A DNA stretch of 64,000 nucleotides from the NCBI RefSeq assembly GCF_014822185.1, contig NZ_QVLR01000098.1, positions 1-64,000 of the forward strand, given 5' to 3'. Shown here in pieces: positions 17,177 to 25,512 of this stretch. Position 1 is the stretch's first letter, and each line of letters opens with the position of its first letter. The position numbers were made by a program, and so were the translations under genes. The notes beneath the pieces are model-generated. The model was given only the letters and a program-made list of their open reading frames with translations, was not told the DNA's origin and made no database searches. This stretch comes from Azoarcus sp. Aa7. Lineage in GTDB: Bacteria > Pseudomonadota > Gammaproteobacteria > Burkholderiales > Rhodocyclaceae.

Positions 17177-17427
17177 GAATCCTCTCCCGATTCCATGGTG
17201 ACTGCGTGCATGCACGCGAAGCCACATCCATCCCGGTGCGGAAGCCGCCGGGATTTAAAAGACGCGAGCACTATGGCGCCCCGTCGAACGAACGATGCGG
17301 TACCCAGACCGCAACTGCCTGCGGGCGACCGATACACTGATCGGTCCTTGTTGCCCGAACGTGAATTATCGCACGGCGTAGGGGCGAGGGCAGCTGCAGT
17401 AGCGACTGATCGGGCCCGACTTCGTGT

Positions 17428-17497
17428 GGGAGCGGCTTCAGCCGCGAATCGGCGGTATCGCAGTCATCGCGGCCTATTCGCGGCTGAAGCCGCTCCC
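17428..17497. repeat. Inverted repeat with 22-bp perfect arms (REP-like)
   Basis: The left arm at 17428-17449 begins GGGAGCGGCTTCAGCCGCGA; the right arm at 17476-17497 is its exact reverse complement. A 26-bp centre separates them. The unit GGAGCGGCTTCAGCCGCGA resembles the REP sequences common in pseudomonads and their neighbours. Confidence 0.8.
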
Positions 17498-17593
17498 GCC
17501 GGGAAAATGCCCCCCGCGCGCGTGACGGAGGGCGGGAGTTCGTGCGATTACCCTGCGCGGCCCCAGGAGTCTTCGGGTGGACTGTTTTTTGCG

Positions 17594-17602
17594 TGCTAAA
17601 AT
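17594..17602 (+). promoter_or_regulatory. Extended -10 promoter candidate for the lipoprotein gene
   Basis: TGCTAAAAT matches the extended -10 form TGnTATAAT with one mismatch in the hexamer. It lies 48 bases before the GTG start at 17650. No good -35 is seen at the right distance. Confidence 0.4.
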
Positions 17603-17649
17603 TCACAGTTTCACGGCCAGTCGGTCGTGACATTTACGGAGAAAATCCT

Positions 17650-18351
17650 GTGAAGCCCTGGTTGTTGGTCGCTGTGGCCGCCTCGGTCGGCCTTGCCGCG
17701 TGTTCGAAGAAAGAAGAGGCTGCCGCGCCCGCCAGTCCGGCGCCTCAGGCCGCAGCTCCCGCGGCCGTGTCCGCCGCGGCCCCGAATTCCGGCAAGATCC
17801 TGCAGCTGCTGCAGGGCGGCGGCTACTCCTATGCCGAAGTCGAGCAGGGTAACGGCGAGAAGGTGTGGATCGCCGGAGGCCAGATCCCGGTGCAGGTCGG
17901 CGACACCGTGCAGTGGGGCGATTCGGCCGTGATGACCAATTTCGCGTCGAAGTCGCTGGGTCGCACCTTCGATCGCATCCTGTTCGTGAACGCCTGGGGT
18001 CCCGCCGGCGCCGCGCCGACCGGCGTCGCACCGCATGGCACCCAGCCGATGGCCGGCACGGCGGGCGGGGCGCATCCGCCGATGGGCGCCGCCCAGCCTG
18101 CAGCCCAGGCCGCAGCGCCCGCCGGCAGCAGCGGCGAGGTCAAGAGCGTTCTGACCGGGGGGGGCTACACCTACCTGGAAGTGCTGCAGAACGGCGCTAC
18201 CGTGTGGGTTGCCGCGCCGGTCACGCAGGCGCAGGCGGGCGACAAGGTGAGCTGGGGCGACGGCATGGTGATGACGAACTTCACCAGCACCTCGCTGAAC
18301 CGCAAGTTCGACCAGATCGTGTTCGCGAGCGCCGTGCGCGTGAGCAAGTAA
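17650..18351 (+). CDS. Lipoprotein with two tandem NrfJ-like repeats
   Basis: This 233-aa protein starts with GTG after a GGAG site. The signal has lipobox GLAA-C (SVGLAACSKKEEAA). An Ala/Pro linker leads to two homologous units. Unit 1: QGGGYSYAEVEQGNGEKVWI...VQWGDSAVMTNFASKSLGRTF. Unit 2: TGGGYTYLEVLQNGATVWVA...VSWGDGMVMTNFTSTSLNRKF. Each carries GGGYTYxEV and WGDxxVMTNF. Single-unit proteins near cytochrome c nitrite reductase or c-type cytochrome genes are called NrfJ-like. The function is unknown; a periplasmic, lipid-anchored binding protein is likely. Confidence 0.78.
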   Translation: MKPWLLVAVAASVGLAACSKKEEAAAPASPAPQAAAPAAVSAAAPNSGKILQLLQGGGYSYAEVEQGNGEKVWIAGGQIPVQVGDTVQWGDSAVMTNFASKSLGRTFDRILFVNAWGPAGAAPTGVAPHGTQPMAGTAGGAHPPMGAAQPAAQAAAPAGSSGEVKSVLTGGGYTYLEVLQNGATVWVAAPVTQAQAGDKVSWGDGMVMTNFTSTSLNRKFDQIVFASAVRVSK

Positions 18352-18390
18352 GCCAGACCCGCGGTCTGCCTGCGCAGGCCGCAGCATGCG

Positions 18391-18420
18391 ACAGGGGCCG
18401 CGCGCAAGCGCGGCCCCTGT
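18391..18420. terminator. Bidirectional terminator-like hairpin
   Basis: A 13-bp perfect stem (ACAGGGGCCGCGC pairing with GCGCGGCCCCTGT) has loop GCAA. It lies between the convergent lipoprotein and creA genes. A long T-run is lacking but the hairpin is very stable. Confidence 0.75.
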
Positions 18421-18424
18421 CGTT

Positions 18425-18910
18425 TCAGCGGAGCGGAATCGGCGTGCCGCGATCGACCGCGACCGCCGTGACGCTGTTCTGCGGGCTGCCTTCGATGATC
18501 TTGTCGGAGTAGGTCAGATACACCAGCACGTTGCGCTTCGCATCGACCATGCGTACGACCTGCAGGCGCTTGAACAGGATGGACTGGCGCTCCGAGAACA
18601 CCTCCTCCTTGGCCGGAAGGGGTTTCGCGACGCGCACCGGGCCCACCTGGCGGCACGCGATGGATGCCTCGGCGACGTCCTCGGCGAGGCCGAACGCGCC
18701 CGACAGGCCGCCGGTCTTTGCGCGCGATACGTAGCAGGTGATGCCTTCGACGAGCGGGTCGTCGTAGGCTTCGACGACGATCTTGTGGTTCGGGCCGATC
18801 AGCTTCCAGACGGTCGACACCTCTGCCAAGGGTTCGGCCCGCACGCCGCCCGCAGCGAGGCCGGCGGCGAGTAGCATAGTCGTGAAGAGGCGGTAGATGG
18901 CGGTTCTCAT
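18425..18910 (-). CDS. creA: CreA family protein
   Basis: This 161-aa protein has a signal peptide ([19 protein letters not shown]). The CreA body follows: [66 protein letters not shown] and a Ser-rich end. CreA proteins are conserved periplasmic proteins with no established activity; in E. coli the gene lies beside creBCD, which is absent here. The ATG at 18910 gives a normal signal peptide. It is monocistronic and convergent with the lipoprotein gene. Confidence 0.92.
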   Translation of the reverse strand: MRTAIYRLFTTMLLAAGLAAGGVRAEPLAEVSTVWKLIGPNHKIVVEAYDDPLVEGITCYVSRAKTGGLSGAFGLAEDVAEASIACRQVGPVRVAKPLPAKEEVFSERQSILFKRLQVVRMVDAKRNVLVYLTYSDKIIEGSPQNSVTAVAVDRGTPIPLR

Positions 18911-19017
18911 GCGTGGCGGTTTCCCATGCGGTTCAACGATCGGAGCAGCATCCGGATGCGCCGTCGCAGCATCCGGGACATGCATCGAGTATAGAGCGGA
19001 CGGCCGTCGGACGGCCT

Positions 19018-19176
19018 GCATTCCCGATTGCGGGAATGCGCTGGTCCGTGTCGCCGACTATGGGAACGCGCCGGCCCGCATGGTGGCGGCAGGGCTGTGG
19101 ACGAGGCAGAATGCGCTCCGCGCGACAGGGTGGCGCGCGGCCGGGTGCCGAACTTGCATGCGTCGCCCATAGTCGG
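19018..19176. promoter_or_regulatory. Inverted repeats upstream of the triheme cytochrome gene
   Basis: Two structures lie in the creA-cytochrome gap. A 9-bp hairpin (GCATTCCCG-attg-CGGGAATGC) spans 19018-19039. An 11-bp inverted pair, CCGACTATGGG at 19054-19064 and CCCATAGTCGG at 19166-19176, is separated by 101 bases; the second lies 32 bases before the cytochrome start. Spaced pairs like this can be sites for a looping regulator. No known consensus was matched. Confidence 0.4.
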
Positions 19177-19208
19177 GTGGGGCGAAGTTGCGTGGGGAAG
19201 TTGAGCTG

Positions 19209-19877
19209 ATGGGAAAACGATTCTTGCGAGGGCTGGGTGGCCTGTTGGTCGCGGCCGTCCTGTACGCGGGGGCCCCGCATGCCGGCGCGGTCCTGAAAAC
19301 CGTCGAGGTGCCGCCTGCGGAGGAAGAGAAACCGGCCGCGGCCGCCGCGCCTGCAGCGGCACCGCGCGCAGCCGGCCAGCAGCGTGCGACCGACGAGTTC
19401 TACGATCCCACCAGTCCGGCCTACGAGCGCCTGCAGCGCGCCGACGAGGCCCTGGGCGACCTGCCGCGCGACCGCGACGGCAAAATCGACTGGATGAACG
19501 CGCTGCGCCAGGGGCTGATCAAGCCGCGCCAGCGCATCGACGGCAAGGACCGCGAACCGCCCCTCGATCTGGACGTGATCCTGCGCAACACCAAGCAGAT
19601 GCCCAACGTGCGCTTCCCGCACCGCGCGCACACCGAGTGGCTGGACTGCAAGAACTGCCACCCCGACCCGTTCGCGGAAAAGGCCGGCAGCACGCAGATC
19701 CGCATGGAGGACATCTTCCGCGGCCAGTTCTGCGGCAAGTGCCACGACCGCGTGGCCTTCATCACGCACCGCAACTGCTACCGCTGCCACAGCGTGAATC
19801 CAGACGGCACTCCCGCGTTGCCGCCGCAGGTGCTGCCGGTGCACCCCGCGGCTGCGCCGCCCACGCCCGCGCACTGA
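19209..19877 (+). CDS. c(7)-type triheme cytochrome
   Basis: This 222-aa exported protein has signal LRGLGGLLVAAVLYAGAPHAG, an Ala/Pro-rich linker, and a C-terminal domain with three haem c motifs: CKNCH, CGKCH and CYRCH. The block MPNVRFPHRAHTEWLDCKNC supplies the distal His typical of c3/c7 cytochromes with bis-His haems. It is predicted to be a periplasmic electron carrier needing the ccm system encoded at 43668-50711. The ATG at 19209 gives a clean signal; a TTG seven codons upstream is less likely. No partner oxidase or reductase is adjacent. Confidence 0.85.
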   Translation: MGKRFLRGLGGLLVAAVLYAGAPHAGAVLKTVEVPPAEEEKPAAAAAPAAAPRAAGQQRATDEFYDPTSPAYERLQRADEALGDLPRDRDGKIDWMNALRQGLIKPRQRIDGKDREPPLDLDVILRNTKQMPNVRFPHRAHTEWLDCKNCHPDPFAEKAGSTQIRMEDIFRGQFCGKCHDRVAFITHRNCYRCHSVNPDGTPALPPQVLPVHPAAAPPTPAH

Positions 19878-19894
19878 GCGGGGCGCGCCGCGGT

Positions 19895-20557
19895 TCAGGC
19901 GTTCTGGATCGACTGCAGCACCGCCGCGCCCAGCGCCGCGGACGTCTGCGCGCCCGAGACCGCGAGACGGCGGTTGAAGATGAAGAAGGGTACGCCGTTC
20001 ACCCCCTGCTTCTGCAGCTGCGCCGCCATGCGTTTGACCGTCGCGGCGTCCTCGTCGCTCTCCAGGTAGGCCTCGACGTCCTCGCGCTTGTCGCCCGCCG
20101 TCTCCACTGCGATGTCGACCAGCGTCGCGATGTCGCCGATGTCGCGCCCCTGCTGGAAGTGCGCGGCGAACAGCGCCTCGCCGAGGGCATTGATCTGTGC
20201 CGCCGTGTGGCCCTGCGACTGCGCGCGGTAGCTCAGGCGGTGGGCGAGCAGCGTGTGGGGGCGCGTCGCGATGCGGTCGAAGGCGAACTGCAGGCCGTCC
20301 GGAGCAGCCGCCTCGGCGATACGTGCGAGCATCTCGTCGGCGCCGCGGCGGCCGCCGAACTTCGCCTCGAGGAAGGGCCGGTACGGCTCGCCTGCGGCGG
20401 GGGTGTCCGGATTGAGGAAGAACGGCAGCCAGTTCACGCGCACTTCGAGGTCGGGATGGTTGTCGCGCACCTGTTCGAGCGCGCGGGCGAGACGCGTCTT
20501 GCCGAGGAAGCACCAGGGGCAGACGAAGTCGGAAACGAAATCGATATCGAGAATCAT
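19895..20557 (-). CDS. DsbA-family oxidoreductase, FrnE-like
   Basis: This 220-aa cytoplasmic thioredoxin-fold protein starts MILDIDFVSDFVCPWCFLGK, with active site CPWC. A helical insertion and the cis-Pro motif GVNGVPFFIFNRRLAVSGAQ follow. It fits the FrnE/HCCA-isomerase-like group of DsbA proteins, which lack signal peptides and act as cytoplasmic disulfide oxidoreductases or isomerases. The start at 20557 begins directly with the fold; upstream codons add a Pro-rich non-family extension. It lies 74 bases downstream of the DnaJ-like gene. Confidence 0.88.
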   Translation of the reverse strand: MILDIDFVSDFVCPWCFLGKTRLARALEQVRDNHPDLEVRVNWLPFFLNPDTPAAGEPYRPFLEAKFGGRRGADEMLARIAEAAAPDGLQFAFDRIATRPHTLLAHRLSYRAQSQGHTAAQINALGEALFAAHFQQGRDIGDIATLVDIAVETAGDKREDVEAYLESDEDAATVKRMAAQLQKQGVNGVPFFIFNRRLAVSGAQTSAALGAAVLQSIQNA

Positions 20558-20631
20558 GGATCCGGGGTGAGGTGAAGGGCCGGGCGTGTCGTCCGGCAGG
20601 CTGTGGTGCAGAGGTCGCGCGCGCGGAAGCT

Positions 20632-21648
20632 TCACGACTCGTCCGGCTGGTCGCGCAGCCAGCGTGCTTCCCAGAGTGCCACATCCGGCAGGTGGCGGGA
20701 ATGATTCGCCGCGGCGAGGGCGTCGAGCCGTTCAAGCAGGCTGCGCATTGCGTCGTCGGGCGCTTCGGGGAGCCGCGGGTGCAGATGCACGATCAGGTCC
20801 CCGGCCGCCTGCCCCTTGCGCGCAGGGAAGCCCGCTCCGGCGACGCGCAGCGTCCGCGCCGTCGCCGGGCCCGGCTCCAGCCTGAGGGTGCGCGTGCCGC
20901 CGGGCAGCGGAATCGCCAGCTCGCCGCCGGTCAGCAGGCGCAGGGCGCTCACCGGCCGTTCCAGCACCAGATTGCGGCCCTCGACGCGGTACAGGTCATG
21001 GGGCGCGAGACGGATATGCAGCACGAGGTCGCCGGGAGGCAGTTCGGGCGAGGGGTCGCCGCCGCCGGCGATGCGCACTTCCTCGCCGTCGAGCATGCCC
21101 GCGGGCAGGTGCACGATCACCGGCCGCAGCGTGCGCTGCCGGCCGCTGCCGTGGCAACTCGGGCAGGCCTGCTTCGTCAGATAGCCGCGCCCGGCGCAGT
21201 GCCTGCATGGGGCCAGCCCGTGGCGGCCGTGCGTGCGGCCGGTGCCGTGGCAGATCGCGCACAAGCGCGTGTGGCGCAGGATTTCCTCGCCGCTGCCGGC
21301 GCAGGCGCCGCATTCGTCTTCGCCGTCGAGCTCGACCGTGCGTTCGCCGCCGAAATACGCCGCTTCGACCGTCAGCGTGAGGTCCTGGCGCCGGTCCGCG
21401 CCGCGTGGCGCGGCGGCGCCCGCCTCGTCGTCACCGTCCGCTTCGTCCGGCGCTTCGTCGTCCGGGGGCGCCGACGTCAGTCCCGCGAGCAGGCTTTCGT
21501 AGGCGGCGCGCAGGGCCTTGAAATGCTCCAGCGCGTGCGGGTCGGCGTTGCGGTCGGGGTGCCACAGCATCGCCAGGCGGCGGAAGGACCGCTTGATCTC
21601 GTGCGCGCTGGCGCCCGGCGCGAGGCCGAGCAGCTCGTGGGCATCCAT
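20632..21648 (-). CDS. DnaJ-like co-chaperone
   Basis: This 338-aa protein has an N-terminal J domain (LLGLAPGASAHEIKRSFRRL, HPD in WHPDRNADPH). A short acidic linker takes the place of the long Gly/Phe region. The zinc-binding part has four CxxCxGxG-type motifs (CGACAGSG, CAICHGTG, CRHCAGRG, CPSCHGSG), then two beta C-terminal domains with GDLVLHIRL and PLPGGTRTL. It stimulates an Hsp70 ATPase and holds unfolded protein. It is shorter than canonical DnaJ, lacks a Gly-rich linker and is not beside dnaK, so it is a secondary DnaJ. Confidence 0.9.
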   Translation of the reverse strand: MDAHELLGLAPGASAHEIKRSFRRLAMLWHPDRNADPHALEHFKALRAAYESLLAGLTSAPPDDEAPDEADGDDEAGAAAPRGADRRQDLTLTVEAAYFGGERTVELDGEDECGACAGSGEEILRHTRLCAICHGTGRTHGRHGLAPCRHCAGRGYLTKQACPSCHGSGRQRTLRPVIVHLPAGMLDGEEVRIAGGGDPSPELPPGDLVLHIRLAPHDLYRVEGRNLVLERPVSALRLLTGGELAIPLPGGTRTLRLEPGPATARTLRVAGAGFPARKGQAAGDLIVHLHPRLPEAPDDAMRSLLERLDALAAANHSRHLPDVALWEARWLRDQPDES

Positions 21649-21653
21649 GTCGT

Positions 21654-22733
21654 TCAGCGCTCCGGCCGGGGCGGCAGCGGGGTGGCGAGGCGTTCGAGCA
21701 TCGCGCGCACCGCCCTGATCTGTCCGCCGTTACGAGTCGCGTAATCCGGGTCCGCGTAACCCCACCAGTCCCAGCAGCCCTTCGGGTTGTACACCCAGCG
21801 CAGCGATCCCCAGGCGAAGCCGCTGCGCGGCCGGACCTGCGGATACAGCACGATCAGCCGGTTGCTGTCGGCCCATTCATTGTAGCCGGCGCCGTCGACG
21901 AAGCGACGGCCGACCTGCGCCTCGCCCTGGCGGCAGCCGTGGAAGACCACATGCACGCGGCAACCGCCGTCGCGGCAGGCGGTCGGCACGTACGCATAGC
22001 CGCGGTCGGCGAGACTCAGCTCGATCGGCGCGGCTCCCGTGAAGGGGCGCTGGTCGAAGGGGAGCAGCTCGCCGGCAGGCGGGGTGCTGCGGGGTTCGAG
22101 CGGCCCGACGAGGTGCGCGAGCAGCTCGCCCGCGGCATCGAGGTCGCCGCAGCGGTTGATGAAGGGCGGTTCCGAGGTCGGACAGGCGTTCGGCTGCGGA
22201 TCGGCGACCGACATCATCGCGTGCCCGGCTTCGCCGACCTCGACGAAGCGGATCGCGTCGCCGGGCAGCACGCGCCGGTAGAAGTCGAGCAGCGCGTCCA
22301 CCACCGGGCGCTCGACGGTGCGGTCCGCTCCGCCGCTGAACACCCACACCCGGTCGTCGCGCAGGCCCGCGGGCGGATCGATGGTGCCCGCGTCGGCTTC
22401 TTCGCGCACCCGGGCGAGCGTCTGCTCGGCGCCCGGGGCACGCGCGCCGGAGCCGGGATTCATGCAGTTGTTGAGCGCGCGCCACATGCTGCCGGTCGCG
22501 CATTCGTAGGGGCCGGCGGCGAGGATGCCGGCACCCGTCACCAGCGCGGAATGCGCGACCTGGAACTGCACCGCCATGTAGCCGCCGGAGGAGACGCCCG
22601 AGACCGTGAGCTGCGTGAGGCTGGCCCCGAGCGCCGGCAGCGGTGGCGTGTCGGCAGCCGGCGTTGCGCCCGCGAGCGTGGCGAGGGCGAGGCCGGCAAG
22701 CAGGCGGGCGATGGAGCGGATGGGCCGTGTCAT
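21654..22733 (-). CDS. Exported PHB depolymerase-like esterase
   Basis: This 359-aa protein has signal SIARLLAGLALATLAGATPA and a carboxylesterase core with nucleophile motif GVSSGGYMA, then GAGILAAGPYECATG. C-terminal segments VHVVFHGCRQG, GYNEWADSNRLIVLYPQ and NPKGCWDWWGYADPDY are typical of extracellular poly(3-hydroxybutyrate) depolymerases. It may hydrolyse polyhydroxyalkanoate or related esters outside the cytoplasm. A separate substrate-binding domain is not seen. The ATG at 22733 is preferred over the GTG at 22742. It ends 5 bases before the DnaJ-like start, so the two may be co-transcribed. Confidence 0.85.
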   Translation of the reverse strand: MTRPIRSIARLLAGLALATLAGATPAADTPPLPALGASLTQLTVSGVSSGGYMAVQFQVAHSALVTGAGILAAGPYECATGSMWRALNNCMNPGSGARAPGAEQTLARVREEADAGTIDPPAGLRDDRVWVFSGGADRTVERPVVDALLDFYRRVLPGDAIRFVEVGEAGHAMMSVADPQPNACPTSEPPFINRCGDLDAAGELLAHLVGPLEPRSTPPAGELLPFDQRPFTGAAPIELSLADRGYAYVPTACRDGGCRVHVVFHGCRQGEAQVGRRFVDGAGYNEWADSNRLIVLYPQVRPRSGFAWGSLRWVYNPKGCWDWWGYADPDYATRNGGQIRAVRAMLERLATPLPPRPER

Positions 22734-22760
22734 GCCGTGCACGATAGCGGAAGCCGCCGC

Positions 22761-23255
22761 TCAGCGGCGGTTCTCGCCGAGCCGCACGAGGTCCTCGCCG
22801 CGCAGGTGCGTGAGCAGCGCCTTGCCGCTTGCATCGACGCGGAACTCGCCCCACTGCGCGCCGCTGAAGTCTTCGGCACGGCCTTCCTGGAAGAAGAAGG
22901 CGTTCGGCCCGACCGTTTCGCGGCCGTCGCGCGAACGCAGCTTCATCGCGACCCGCGCCGGATCGTCCGGCAGGCGGTCGCCGAGGCCGACCAGGCTCGC
23001 GCGCCCTTCCGCGTCGACGGCGAGGTGGGCATAGCGGCCCTCGCCGTCGACGCGCAGGATCTCGTTGTCGATCGCGTAGCGCAGCGCCATGTAGTCGCCC
23101 TGCATCAGCGAGCGCGGATCGACCGGCGCGAGGTGCACCAGCACGACGCGTCCTTCGGCGAGGATGCGCTCGTTGTCGCGCACGGCGTACAGCGCCGCGC
23201 CCGTCACCAGCATGAAGGCCGCGGCCAGCGCGGCGCGCAGGGTTTTCGCGTTCAT
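22761..23255 (-). CDS. GDYXXLXY-domain membrane protein
   Basis: This 164-aa protein has one N-terminal membrane anchor (TLRAALAAAFMLVTGAALYAV). A periplasmic domain follows with the family motif GDYMALRY, preceded by HLAPVDPRSLMQ. Such proteins occur with DUF4401 and DUF2157 proteins, as here. The function of the set is unknown. Its start overlaps the DUF4401 stop (ATGA), and the DUF4401 and DUF2157 genes also overlap, so the three form one tight unit. Confidence 0.85.
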   Translation of the reverse strand: MNAKTLRAALAAAFMLVTGAALYAVRDNERILAEGRVVLVHLAPVDPRSLMQGDYMALRYAIDNEILRVDGEGRYAHLAVDAEGRASLVGLGDRLPDDPARVAMKLRSRDGRETVGPNAFFFQEGRAEDFSGAQWGEFRVDASGKALLTHLRGEDLVRLGENRR

Positions 23256-24313
23256 GCGGTTCTCCGCGTGCGGGCGCGCAGCAGCGTGCGCAATACGAGC
23301 AGCACCGTGCCGCTGGCGATCAGTGCGAGGGATTTGATCAGCAGCGTGTCCTGCAGGCTGTAGTAGAGCTCGCCGAGGTAGAGCGTCGCGAACACCAGTG
23401 TCATCGCGATCCAGGGGCGGTGGCTGGCGTGGAAGGCCGCGAGCAGCACGGCGACCGCCACCAGCAGACCCGGTGCGGGGTGGGCGGCGAGGCCGAACAG
23501 CAGCGCACCGGCGAGTGCCGGCAGGCGCAACGCGGCGGCGTCGCGGCACAGCCACGCGGTCGTCGCGAGGAGCACCAGCGCGGCGCCGAGGCGGTAGACC
23601 GGCAGCACGAAGCCGGTCTGGTAGCCGGTGACCGCCTCTTCGAGCAGCGTCAGCGCCGAATGCGCATGGCCGTAGGGGGCGAGGATCAACGCGGCGACGG
23701 TCAGCGCATGGGCGGCCGCCTTGATCAGCGGTGCCCGCGGATGGGCGGACCACGCAGGACGGGCGAGCCACAGCGCGACGGCGCCGCCGGCGAGTGCGAT
23801 GCCGAAGAGCGCGAGCCCGGTGCCGGGGCCGATCAGCCATGCGAGGCTGGACAGCGCGATCAGCGCGCACGCGCTGCGGTGCAGGTTGGACGAGGGCACG
23901 GCGGCCATCGCCAGGCTGGCGGCCAGCGCCGCGAGCGCGAGCACGTCGGCGCCCTCGGCCATGTCGAAGAAGCGGTCGGCGAAGGCGGAGACGACCAGCG
24001 CCTGCCCGGCGAGCGAGAACGCCAGGCCCATCTGGTCGGTGAAGGGCTTGCGCCGGGAGAGCAGGAAGACGCTCGCCGCGGCAAGCAGGATGCCGCCGAA
24101 GGCGCGTGCAACGGGGCCGTTGCCGAAGGCGAGGAGGGGAACGAAGAAGGACGACATGATCATCAATGCCGCGATCCATGCCGCGAAGCCGAGCAGCAGC
24201 GCGAGCCACCACGGCGCCCGCGTCGTCCCCTGCAGGGCGGCGAGCTGCGCTGCGTCGGCGATGTCGATAGCGCCGAGGCGTTCGAGGAGCGGGGCGGAAG
24301 GTGTGGCGCTCAT
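23252..24313 (-). CDS. DUF4401 membrane protein
   Basis: This 353-aa protein consists of about ten membrane helices, starting with WWLALLLGFAAWIAALMIMS. Its short soluble N-terminus contains LLERLGAIDIADAAQLAAL. The C-terminal pair of helices follows YLGELYYSLQDTLLIKS, a typical DUF4401 segment. The function is unknown. It overlaps genes on both sides by four bases. Confidence 0.85.
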   Translation of the reverse strand: MSATPSAPLLERLGAIDIADAAQLAALQGTTRAPWWLALLLGFAAWIAALMIMSSFFVPLLAFGNGPVARAFGGILLAAASVFLLSRRKPFTDQMGLAFSLAGQALVVSAFADRFFDMAEGADVLALAALAASLAMAAVPSSNLHRSACALIALSSLAWLIGPGTGLALFGIALAGGAVALWLARPAWSAHPRAPLIKAAAHALTVAALILAPYGHAHSALTLLEEAVTGYQTGFVLPVYRLGAALVLLATTAWLCRDAAALRLPALAGALLFGLAAHPAPGLLVAVAVLLAAFHASHRPWIAMTLVFATLYLGELYYSLQDTLLIKSLALIASGTVLLVLRTLLRARTRRTA

Positions 24314-25287
24314 GAGTTGCGTCCCTCGCGGTAGAGGCGGGTCAGCCACATGCCGGCGACGCCGGTGCTGGCGATCACGAACACCGCGACGAGGTTGATC
24401 GTGAAGAAATCGGCGCTGCGCGGCAGCACGCGGATCAGCGCGGACGTGGCGACGGCGATCGTCGCGAACGCGGTCTGCGCGAGCAGCGGCACGTCGCGCC
24501 GGTGCGCGAGGTAGGCATGCGCGAAGGCGACCGCGACGACGGCGAAGGCAAGCCCCGCGACCCGGAAATCGGCGTCCCACCAGCTCAGGCAGGCGCCGAA
24601 CGCGAGCGGCGCGAGCACGCCGAGACCGGCGACGCGGTGGACGTGGCGGCGCGGCGTGGCGAGCAGCCGATGGCCGCCGAGTTCGAAGGCGAGCAGTACG
24701 GCGGCGTTGAACGCGGCGATCGCGAGCAGCGACTCCGCGTCGCCGAGCGCGCCGATGAAGCGCGACCACCAGGATTCCGACAGGTAGCGCAGCAGCCCCG
24801 CGTTGGCGACCGCGAGCCACAGCAGCCAGCTCGCCGACGAGCGCGCGAGCAGCACGAAGGGGGCCATCAGTGCGGCCCACGCGACGAAGAGTTCCCAGAT
24901 GTCCGCTCCGCTCTGGTAGGTCTGCCCGATCAGCGCGAGCAGGGCGCCGGTGGCAAGGCTGGCCGCGAGCAGCGCAGCCCGCCACGCGGTTCCGCAGGGC
25001 GGGGCCGCGAGGGCGGTGCCGGTGCACGCGGCAAGCGCGGCGATCGCGATGCCGAGCTTCGCGAAGCGGTGCAGCGCGTCCCAGTTCCAGGCGAAGAAGA
25101 AGATCAGGCCGGCCGCGAGCAGGATGGCGCCGGCGACCGCGAACACGCGGTCGGCACCGGCCAGCCATTCGTCGCGCGCGGGCACGAGGGGTGCGACGGC
25201 CGCGGCCTGTTCGAGCTGCCGCGGCGTCAGGGCGCCGTCTTCGGCGAGCGCGAGCAGCGTGCCGCGATCGGGGAGTGTCCAGTACAT
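24310..25287 (-). CDS. DUF2157 membrane protein
   Basis: This 325-aa protein has a cytosolic N-terminus with GALTPRQLEQAAAVA, typical of DUF2157, followed by about nine helices. The first contains LAAGLIFFFAWNWDALHRF; another region has ALIGQTYQSGADIWELF. It is the first gene of the DUF2157-DUF4401-GDYXXLXY unit. The upstream gap of 225 bases, divergent from gmk, holds the promoters of both. Confidence 0.85.
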   Translation of the reverse strand: MYWTLPDRGTLLALAEDGALTPRQLEQAAAVAPLVPARDEWLAGADRVFAVAGAILLAAGLIFFFAWNWDALHRFAKLGIAIAALAACTGTALAAPPCGTAWRAALLAASLATGALLALIGQTYQSGADIWELFVAWAALMAPFVLLARSSASWLLWLAVANAGLLRYLSESWWSRFIGALGDAESLLAIAAFNAAVLLAFELGGHRLLATPRRHVHRVAGLGVLAPLAFGACLSWWDADFRVAGLAFAVVAVAFAHAYLAHRRDVPLLAQTAFATIAVATSALIRVLPRSADFFTINLVAVFVIASTGVAGMWLTRLYREGRNS

Positions 25288-25512
25288 TGGCGTATCCGGA
25301 GTGGCGGGATATGCATTTTAACCAGGCGGGACGATTGCGCGCGTGCATTGCGCTACACCGGGCGGTGTTCGCGGCGCTCCGCGGGGTTTGGCGTCGCCGC
25401 GTGCCGGCTGGCACAATCGGGGTTCCGCCCGAGGGCGGGCCGGCGCATGCCGGCGACGGACCAACCTGCGAACCACGGAGGCGCCGCACGCAACGGAATG
25501 CGGCGCGTATAT

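Larger units (their letters stand above)
17177..17649. other. Intergenic region with long inverted repeat
   Basis: This stretch of 473 bases separates the divergent tlpA and lipoprotein genes. It contains the 22-bp-arm inverted repeat at 17428-17497 and, at its right end, an extended -10 promoter candidate. I see no supported gene. Confidence 0.6.

Noticed and set aside
25409-25423. TGGCAC upstream of gmk as a sigma-54 promoter
   Set aside because: The -24 half is perfect, but the bases 10 nt after GG are not GC, so the essential -12 element is missing.
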